Under the pieces are notes generated by a model that was given only the letters and a program-made list of their open reading frames with translations, searched no databases and had not been told where the DNA came from. A DNA stretch of 6,941 nt from an uncultured Rhodocyclaceae bacterium (lineage in GTDB: Bacteria; Pseudomonadota; Gammaproteobacteria; Burkholderiales; Rhodocyclaceae), in assembly GCA_937892345.1 (NCBI GenBank), contig CALAGF010000355.1:1-6941 (forward strand), written 5' to 3'. How positions within the stretch are numbered: position 1 is the first letter of the stretch; each line of letters begins with the position of its first letter. Position numbers and translations under genes: made by a program. Positions 1-5,306 of this stretch are shown piece after piece.

Positions 1-1450
1 CGAATTCTTCGCGCACGGTGTTGATGATGTCGTCGGCGTGGCTGTCGGTCTTGGCGAAGATGAGGGTTTTGGGGACTTCTTCGCGGCCGGGGAAGATGGC
101 GGGCAGGTTGTCGCGGAAGGCGCGGATGACGGTGCGGATCTGGTCCGGGTTGACGATGTCGCGGTCGAGCTGGGTGGCGGTGTAGGCGGCGTCTTCGTCC
201 TGCTGTTCCCAGCGCTTTTTGCGGGTCAGGCGTTCGCGTTTTTCGACTTGCTGCTGGGCGGCGATGACGGCGCCTTGCCGGGTGATGTGGGTGTCGATCA
301 GGTAGATCTCGTTGCCGACGTTGACGCCGTCGGCCACCGCTTTTTCATGGCTGTAGTCGCTGACGACGTTCTTTTTGAAGAAGCCGTAGGTGCGGTTGTC
401 GGGCGTGGCGGTGAGGCCGATCAGGCTGGCGTCGAAGTAGTCGAGCACTTGCTGCCAGAGGTTGTAGATGCTGCGGTGGCATTCGTCGATGAAGATGAAG
501 TCGAAGAATTCGGGCGGGACTTTGGCGTTGTAGGCGACGGGTGGCGGGGCTTTGGTTTGGGTTAATTCGGCCGGGTTGATTTCTTCGGCGGCTTCGTCGA
601 GTTCCTTGTCCTGCAGCAGCGCGTAGAGGCGCTGAATGGTGGAGATGCAGACGTCGGCGCCTTTGTCGACGAAGCTGCTTTTGAGGCGCTGCACGGTGTA
701 GAGCTCGGTGAATTTGCGGCTGTCGTCGATGGGGACGTAGGCCATCATTTCCTGCTCAGCCTGCTCGCCGAGGTTTTTGGTGTCGACGAGAAAGAGGATG
801 CGCTTGGCGTCGGTGTGCTTGAGCAGGCGGTAGATGCTGGTGATGGCGGTGTAGGTTTTGCCGGCGCCGGTGGCCATTTGAATGAGGGCGCGCGGCCGGG
901 CTTCGCGGAAGGATTGTTCGAGGTTGGTGATCGCTGTTTCCTGGCAGTCGCGCAGGCGGAGTTCTTTGGCGGGCTTGTGCTCGGGGTTGAGCGGCGGGAG
1001 CGTGGCGAGGCGAGCGCGCAGGCTGGCGCCCTCGGTCAGCCAGTCGCGAAGGGTTTCCGGGCGATGGAAACTGAAGATTTCACGCGAACGCGGCTTGGGG
1101 TCGCGGGCGTCGGTAAAACGGGTGACAAAACAGGTGGCTTCGTAGAGAAAGGGCAGCGGCTCGCGCTTGTTCACCCATTTGAGCTTGGCGGCGGCGTAGC
1201 CTTCGGTTTGGCTTTCGTGCACGGTGAGGTGCTGGCCCTCCTCCTCACGCTTGGCTTCGATGACGCCAACGGCTTTTTTATCGACAAACAGCAGGTAGTC
1301 AGCGGGGCCGACATCGGTTTGCCATTCGCGAACAGCCACCCCGAGCCCGGCATTAAAGTCGATTTTCCTTTGAACGACCCAACCGGCGGCATGCAATTGG
1401 GCGTCGATACGATCACGAGCTCGCTGTTCAGGGTTCTGGTTTTCACTCAT
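1..1450 (-). CDS. hsdR: Type I restriction endonuclease subunit R (HsdR), N-terminal part, truncated by left window edge
   Basis: The reading frame opens at ATG 1450-1448 (MSENQNPEQR...) and stays open for 483 codons to the left edge without a stop. HsdR is the DNA-translocating and cleaving subunit of the type I restriction complex with HsdM and HsdS. A PD-(D/E)XK nuclease core is visible near residues 51-67: D51 in PADYLL, then E65 and K67 in VIEAK. The SF2 helicase motor follows: Walker A ATGAGKT at 193-199, motif Ia-like LFLVDT near 219-224, Walker B DECH at 322-325, motif III TATP at 347-350, and the start of the second RecA lobe (TLIFAKTDSHAD, 462-473). The nuclease and motor lie close to the N-terminus, as in the shorter EcoEI-like HsdR proteins (about 800-900 residues in my recollection) rather than the longer EcoKI form. 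The second motor lobe and the C-terminal HsdM-contacting part are off-window. No hsdM or hsdS is upstream, so linked partners would be to the left. The start has only a weak Shine-Dalgarno (GGTG). An orphan DEAD/DEAH helicase-nuclease is the main alternative. Confidence 0.93.
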   Translation of the reverse strand, partial: MSENQNPEQRARDRIDAQLHAAGWVVQRKIDFNAGLGVAVREWQTDVGPADYLLFVDKKAVGVIEAKREEEGQHLTVHESQTEGYAAAKLKWVNKREPLPFLYEATCFVTRFTDARDPKPRSREIFSFHRPETLRDWLTEGASLRARLATLPPLNPEHKPAKELRLRDCQETAITNLEQSFREARPRALIQMATGAGKTYTAITSIYRLLKHTDAKRILFLVDTKNLGEQAEQEMMAYVPIDDSRKFTELYTVQRLKSSFVDKGADVCISTIQRLYALLQDKELDEAAEEINPAELTQTKAPPPVAYNAKVPPEFFDFIFIDECHRSIYNLWQQVLDYFDASLIGLTATPDNRTYGFFKKNVVSDYSHEKAVADGVNVGNEIYLIDTHITRQGAVIAAQQQVEKRERLTRKKRWEQQDEDAAYTATQLDRDIVNPDQIRTVIRAFRDNLPAIFPGREEVPKTLIFAKTDSHADDIINTVREEF

Positions 1451-1535
1451 GCTGCACCGGGAATCATCGCCATGGAATATCGCCGGATGATAACGGATAG
1501 CGCCCCCCGGTTCATGCAACTTGACCCGTTCGCAC

Positions 1536-1566
1536 AATATACGGAGACCCAATCTGGATCGCACAA
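1536..1566 (-). promoter_or_regulatory. Weak candidate sigma-70 promoter for hsdR
   Basis: On the minus strand a good -10 box, TATATT (1541-1536), matches the consensus at 5 of 6 positions. The best -35 is TTGTGC (1566-1561), matching 3 of 6, with a long 19-base spacer. Transcription would begin near 1529, about 80 bases before the hsdR ATG. The AT-rich patch stands out against GC-rich surroundings, but the -35 and spacing are poor, so this is only a candidate. Confidence 0.25.
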
Positions 1567-1671
1567 GCCCGGAAAATCATTCAAGGTAGGCCACGTTCTG
1601 CCTTTACGCCAGCCACGGTAGCGGCCTGAATTGCCGCCTTGGGCAAGGTTTGCGATGATGCAGGCGAAAAT

Positions 1672-1675
1672 GGAG
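1672..1675 (+). promoter_or_regulatory. Ribosome binding site that decides the response-regulator start
   Basis: GGAG at 1672-1675 lies 7 bases before ATG 1683, an ideal Shine-Dalgarno spacing. The in-frame TTG directly before it (1680) is only 4 bases away, so ATG 1683 is the better start. Confidence 0.7.
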
Positions 1676-1682
1676 ACAATTG

Positions 1683-3050
1683 ATGGAAAAGCACGCCCCC
1701 CCGGAAAGCAGCGAACACGCGCCTTGGCACGCCTGTTCTGTCCTGCTGGTGGACGACGAGCCAGGGATGCTCAGTTTCATGCAGCGCGCGCTCGGCCGCC
1801 ATTGCAACCGTGTAGACACCGCAAACAGCGTGGAGGCAGCTATCCCCTTGCTGCGCCGCCAGCTTTACGACCTGATCATCCTTGATATCGCGCTGCCCGG
1901 TCGTTCCGGGCTGGAGTGGCTGGGTGAATTGAAAGCAGACAGCTTTGCCGGCGATGTTGTCCTGATTACGGCGTATGCCGACCTTGATACTGCCATCAAC
2001 GCCCTGCGCGCCGGCGCTGCTGATTTCTTGCTCAAGCCGTTTTCCCTCGCCCAAATCATGAATGCCACGGAACGTTGTTTCGAGCGCTCCCGGTTGCGCC
2101 GCGAGAACTTTGTGCTACGTCGTGAAATTGAAGAATTGGCCTCCTCGGTAGATGGCATCATCTGCCAGTCGGAGGCCATGCAAGGCGTTTGTGACCGGGT
2201 CAAGCGCATTGCACCCACCAGTGCCACCGTGTTGTTAACCGGCGAATCCGGTACCGGCAAGGAAGTTATCGCACGCGCATTACACAAAATGAGTCCGCGC
2301 CACGACGGGCCTTTCGTGCCGATCAATTGTGCGGCGATTGCCGCTGAACTGATCGAATCCGAACTGTTTGGACACGTCAAAGGCGCATTTACCGGCGCCC
2401 AAAGCACGCGTGAGGGGCTTTTCTATTACGCCCAAGGCGGTACGATTTTTCTGGATGAAGTCGCTGAAATGCCGCCTGCAACCCAGGCAAAGCTCCTGCG
2501 CGTGCTGGAAGACCGACGCATTCGGCCGGTCGGCTCGGAACAGGAGATTCCGGTGGATGTACGCGTCATCGCTGCAACCAACCGGGACCTGAAGGATGAC
2601 GTCGCCAACCAGCGTTTTCGTCAGGACCTTTACTACCGGCTGCAGGTGGTTGAAGTCAGCCTGCCCCCGCTGCGCGACCGCCCGGAAGATGTTGCGGTTC
2701 TGGCGCACCATTTTCACAACACCCTCGCCCCCAGCCTGAACCTGCCTCCGCTTGAATTGACCCCGCGCATTCTGGCGCGGATGACTGCCTACGACTGGCC
2801 TGGCAACGTCAGGGAATTACGCAATTTCATTGAACGTTCGCTCATCCTGGGCTGGTTCGATTTGGGCCCGGAAACCCCGTCGACCGTTGAACTCACCGCA
2901 GCCAGCGAGGAAACGCTGGAAGCTGTCGAAAAGCGCCATATTCTCAATACGCTCCACGCCTGCGCCGGCAACAAATCCGAAGCGGCTCGCCGGCTGGGTG
3001 TCTCGCGCAAAACGCTGGACCGGAAATGCTCCGCCTGGGGATGTGATTGA
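1683..3050 (+). CDS. Sigma-54-dependent response regulator, NtrC family
   Basis: This 455-residue protein has the full three-part NtrC layout. The receiver domain (about 18-135) has acidic residues D24/D25, phosphoacceptor D68 (LIILD), T96 and K118 (LLKP). The AAA+ sigma-54 interaction domain (about 160-390) has Walker A GESGTGKE at 187-194, the sigma-54-contacting GAFTGA loop at 234-239, Walker B FLDE at 256-259, a sensor-I region AATNRDL from 298, arginine-finger candidates in RFRQDLYYR (311-319) and sensor II WPGNVREL at 372-379. The C-terminal Fis-type helix-turn-helix spans about 415-452 (NKSEAARRLGVSRKTLDRK). The intact GAFTGA predicts a functional ATP-driven activator of sigma-54 RNA polymerase once D68 is phosphorylated. 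The start is chosen from GGAG at 1672-1675. The gene overlaps the downstream histidine kinase by 4 bases, so that kinase is its likely cognate partner. The regulon cannot be read from this window, and I find no convincing -24/-12 promoter here. No specific gene name (ntrC, dctD, zraR, etc.) can be justified. Confidence 0.95.
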   Translation: MEKHAPPESSEHAPWHACSVLLVDDEPGMLSFMQRALGRHCNRVDTANSVEAAIPLLRRQLYDLIILDIALPGRSGLEWLGELKADSFAGDVVLITAYADLDTAINALRAGAADFLLKPFSLAQIMNATERCFERSRLRRENFVLRREIEELASSVDGIICQSEAMQGVCDRVKRIAPTSATVLLTGESGTGKEVIARALHKMSPRHDGPFVPINCAAIAAELIESELFGHVKGAFTGAQSTREGLFYYAQGGTIFLDEVAEMPPATQAKLLRVLEDRRIRPVGSEQEIPVDVRVIAATNRDLKDDVANQRFRQDLYYRLQVVEVSLPPLRDRPEDVAVLAHHFHNTLAPSLNLPPLELTPRILARMTAYDWPGNVRELRNFIERSLILGWFDLGPETPSTVELTAASEETLEAVEKRHILNTLHACAGNKSEAARRLGVSRKTLDRKCSAWGCD

Positions 3051-5086
3051 GCGCGACCGAAGCGCAACCCACGCAGCACGCCTCGATTCGCCGGCGCTTG
3101 CTGGCTCTGGCCCTGCTCCCTCTGGGCATCGTCCTGCCGGTGCTGTTGGTGACGCTGGCCCAGTGGGGCAGCAGTTATCTCGACCGCCTGCTGGTGGCCA
3201 AGGTGGGCGCCGATCTCGGCGTGGCTCATGGCTATTTTGAGCGGGTATCGGCCGGCATCGGCACGGCGATCGAGGGCCTGGCAGCATCATCACGATTGAA
3301 TCGGCAGCTGACCAGCCCTTCGGGCAAGGCGCCGGAAGCGATACAGGCATGGCTGCGCAAGGAACAGGCTCGACTGAAACTGGATTTCCTGCATCTGCTC
3401 GGCCCCGACGACTGCGCTATCGGCTACACCACAGCACCTCGCGAACTTCACCCCTGTTTTGCTGACTGGCCGGTCATTCGAAATGCGCGTAAAGGCTTGG
3501 CCACCACGGAAAACGACGTGTTTTCCAGCGATCTGCTATTTGCCATCGACCCCCGGCTGGCCGGACGTGCCCACACGCCCTTGCTGCCCACCCTGAACGC
3601 AGCGCCCGATCCGCGCCATGCCGAGGAGCGCGGCTTGATGGTCCACGGCGCCGCGCCGGTATTTTCAGCCGATGGCCAACTGATCGCGGTACTCGCTGGC
3701 GGCGTCATGCTCAACGGCAATCTCGAATTCATTGATCGCCTGAATCAGATTGTGTATCCGGACGGTAGCCTGCCCGCAGGCAGCGTGGGGACAGCAACGC
3801 TGTTTCTCGGTGATGTACGGGTAGCGACCAACGTTCGCCTTTTCGAAGGCGAACGCGCCATCGGCACCCGGGTGTCCCGAGCCGTACGCGATGCCGTGTT
3901 GCATGAAGGGAAAACCTGGCTGGACCGCGCTTTTGTGGTGCAGGACTGGTATCTGTCGGGCTATCGCCCCTTACTGGATAGCCATGGCGACCGGGTCGGC
4001 ATGCTCTACGTGGGATTTCTCGACAAACCCTACATGGCAGCCCGAAAGTCCGCCCTCAACGGCATTCTTGCCTTGTTTGGTGTCGCCATGCTGCTGGCTG
4101 CCATTTTCGCCGTGCTCTGGGCACGCAAGGTGTTTCGGCCCATCGAGCGCATGCACGCCACGATGCACGCTGTCGAGCATGGTCAGGCCGATGCCCGGGT
4201 AGGGAACGTTAACAGTCGCGATGAAATCGGCGAACTGGCCCGTCACCTGGACCGTTTATTGGAACGCCAGCAAGCCCAAGCGGCTTCCCTGCAGCGCTGG
4301 GGGGAAGCGCTCGACAGCGAAGTCGCCCGGCGTACCGCGGAACTGCAGCAGGCGCTGGCCGATTTGCGCACCACCCAAGGCAAGCTGGTCATGAATGAGA
4401 AATTGGCTGCCATTGGCCAGTTGACCGCTGGCATTGCGCACGAAATCAACAATCCGATCGCCGTCATTCAGGGCAATCTTGAAATGGCCCGCGAGCTGCT
4501 GGGGAGCGACTCGGCGCCGGTCGAACCGGAATTGCGCCTGATCATGGATCAGGTCCATCGCATTCGCCTGATCGTCACCAAACTGCTGCAATTTTCCCGC
4601 CCGCAAGATTACGTGGGATATCTTGAACCGGTCAGTCCGACGCAACTGATCCAGGACTGCCTTCTGCTCGTTGGCCACTTGCTTAAAAAAGGCAACATTG
4701 GCATCGAACAGCAATTGAATACCGCCCGCACCGCGAGCTGCAACAAGACCGAATTGCAGCAAGTCATGATCAACCTGCTGGTCAACGCCATCCAGGTCAT
4801 GCCCGATGGCGGCACCCTGACCCTGACCAGCGAAGACTGGGACGAGGCCGACATGCCAATTGGCTTGCGTATTTCGGTGCGCGATAGCGGTCCCGGCATC
4901 CCGCCCGCCATGCTGGCTCGCCTGTTCGAGCCCTTCTACACAGCCCACAAGCCGGATGGCCACGGCCTTGGCCTGTGGGTCAGCCGCTTTCTGGTCGAAC
5001 GCTACGATGGCCGGATCACCGTCAGCAGCGAACCCGGACACGGCGCATGTTTTACCCTCTGGCTGCGCTGCGAACTGCTCTCCTGA
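3047..5086 (+). CDS. Membrane sensor histidine kinase with periplasmic Cache-like domain, HAMP and NtrB-type kinase core
   Basis: A 679-residue inner-membrane kinase and likely phosphodonor for the preceding NtrC-type regulator. The start is TTG 3047, overlapping the regulator stop as TTGA, with GGGGA at 3037-3041 five bases upstream; no ATG lies before the first membrane segment. Order of domains: short basic cytoplasmic tail (SIRRR); TM1 about 17-39; periplasmic region about 40-334; TM2 about 336-359; HAMP about 360-410; coiled coil about 410-450; dimerisation/phosphoacceptor helix with H465 in AHEINNP; and the ATPase domain. The ATPase domain shows the N box N576-LLVN-N580, G1 box DSGPGI (613-618), F box FEPF (627-630) and G2 box GHGLGL (638-643). 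The periplasmic part resembles double-Cache sensors of chemoreceptors: a module with APVF...DGQLIAVLAGGV near 203-220, then TLFLGDVRVATN, IGTRVS and YRPLLDSHGDRVGMLYVG up to 323. Cache domains usually bind small organic ligands; the ligand here is unknown. C123 and C137 are the only periplasmic cysteines. No PAS or receiver domain is seen. DctB-like dicarboxylate sensing is possible by architecture only. Confidence 0.94.
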   Translation: MSATEAQPTQHASIRRRLLALALLPLGIVLPVLLVTLAQWGSSYLDRLLVAKVGADLGVAHGYFERVSAGIGTAIEGLAASSRLNRQLTSPSGKAPEAIQAWLRKEQARLKLDFLHLLGPDDCAIGYTTAPRELHPCFADWPVIRNARKGLATTENDVFSSDLLFAIDPRLAGRAHTPLLPTLNAAPDPRHAEERGLMVHGAAPVFSADGQLIAVLAGGVMLNGNLEFIDRLNQIVYPDGSLPAGSVGTATLFLGDVRVATNVRLFEGERAIGTRVSRAVRDAVLHEGKTWLDRAFVVQDWYLSGYRPLLDSHGDRVGMLYVGFLDKPYMAARKSALNGILALFGVAMLLAAIFAVLWARKVFRPIERMHATMHAVEHGQADARVGNVNSRDEIGELARHLDRLLERQQAQAASLQRWGEALDSEVARRTAELQQALADLRTTQGKLVMNEKLAAIGQLTAGIAHEINNPIAVIQGNLEMARELLGSDSAPVEPELRLIMDQVHRIRLIVTKLLQFSRPQDYVGYLEPVSPTQLIQDCLLLVGHLLKKGNIGIEQQLNTARTASCNKTELQQVMINLLVNAIQVMPDGGTLTLTSEDWDEADMPIGLRISVRDSGPGIPPAMLARLFEPFYTAHKPDGHGLGLWVSRFLVERYDGRITVSSEPGHGACFTLWLRCELLS

Positions 5087-5108
5087 CCCCTGTTTTTGTT
5101 GAGAAAAC

Positions 5109-5137
5109 TTGGCTTTCAAAGCGTCGACCGCTAAACT
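5109..5137 (+). promoter_or_regulatory. Candidate sigma-70 promoter for the metH leader
   Basis: TTGGCT (5109-5114, 4 of 6 consensus positions) and TAAACT (5132-5137, 4 of 6) are separated by exactly 17 bases. The predicted transcription start is about 5143-5145, immediately before the first base-paired position of the SAH riboswitch at 5146. That fit, independent of the boxes, raises confidence. It would make metH independent of the upstream two-component operon. Confidence 0.5.
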
Positions 5138-5145
5138 GCGCGCTC

Positions 5146-5211
5146 TGCCGAGGAGCGCTGCGACCCTTTCATCGATCTGGGGCCAGGCTCGGCATTGATC
5201 AACGGCGCTCG
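5146..5211 (+). ncRNA. SAH (S-adenosylhomocysteine) riboswitch aptamer
   Basis: The conserved core of the SAH riboswitch is recognisable: GAGGAGCGCTGC at 5151-5162 region, GCCAGGCTCGG at 5182-5192, and AACGGCGCTC at 5201-5210. Pairings check out by hand. P1 is TGCCGAG (5146-5152) with CTCGGCA (5188-5194), 7 pairs. P2 is CTG (5158-5160) with CAG (5184-5186), continuing after an internal loop as CCC (5164-5166) with GGG (within 5179-5182). The pseudoknot is GAGCG (5153-5157) with CGCTC (5206-5210). This class binds SAH, the by-product of SAM-dependent methylation, discriminates against SAM, and is known upstream of ahcY and metH in proteobacteria, where SAH turns expression on. Its position 96 bases before the metH ATG fits that role, since MetH remethylates the homocysteine derived from SAH. 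Confidence 0.92.
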
Positions 5212-5256
5212 CAAACCCGAAGTACTCCTGCCGGTTTGCGACGCCGTTTGTCTTTT
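5204..5256 (+). terminator. Intrinsic terminator / riboswitch expression platform of the metH leader
   Basis: A long hairpin pairs GGCG (5204-5207) plus TCGCAAACC (5209-5217) with GGTTTGCGA (5233-5241) plus CGCC (5242-5245). That is 13 base pairs with a single bulged C at 5208 and a 15-base loop. A T-rich tract follows at 5247-5256 (TTTGTCTTTT, 8 of 10 T). The 5' arm reuses the riboswitch pseudoknot strand 5206-5210, so ligand-bound aptamer and terminator cannot form together. This predicts premature termination when SAH is low and read-through into metH when SAH binds. The T tract is interrupted, so termination may be incomplete. Confidence 0.75.
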
Positions 5257-5297
5257 GCGGGGTCCCCGGCGCGAATTTGGCCACCAGCCGTATTGCC

Positions 5298-5302
5298 GAG
5301 GA
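5298..5302 (+). promoter_or_regulatory. metH ribosome binding site
   Basis: GAGGA at 5298-5302 is 4 bases before ATG 5307, slightly close but usable. It lies 42 bases beyond the terminator T tract and is not part of the aptamer or terminator hairpin. That favours transcriptional rather than translational control by the riboswitch. Confidence 0.6.
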
Positions 5303-5306
5303 CACC

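Noticed and set aside
815..1621. 268-codon plus-strand open frame
   Set aside because: Antisense to hsdR, whose helicase and nuclease motifs are unambiguous; no recognisable domain in the plus-strand translation.
1621..1637. Inverted repeat GCGGC-N7-GCCGC upstream of the regulator as an operator or terminator
   Set aside because: Only 5-bp arms in GC-rich DNA and no T tract; indistinguishable from chance.
1639..1653. Possible sigma-54 promoter TTGGGCAAGGTTTGC upstream of the response regulator
   Set aside because: The GG-to-GC spacing is 9 bases rather than the required 10, and the -24 box departs from TTGGCAC. It also sits only about 30 bases from the start codon.
1680..1682. TTG as the start of the response regulator
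   Set aside because: ATG follows immediately at 1683 and has better spacing (7 bases) from GGAG at 1672-1675; TTG would have only 4.
1724..1741. TTGGCACG, a perfect -24 element, inside the regulator coding region
   Set aside because: The matching -12 element is absent (TTCT where TTGC is expected), and the site lies inside codons 14-20.
5091..5100. T run after the kinase stop as an operon terminator
   Set aside because: No convincing GC-rich hairpin could be drawn immediately upstream of it.
5087..5306. Cobalamin riboswitch before metH
   Set aside because: No B12-box-like core was seen, and the region is fully accounted for by the SAH aptamer and its terminator.
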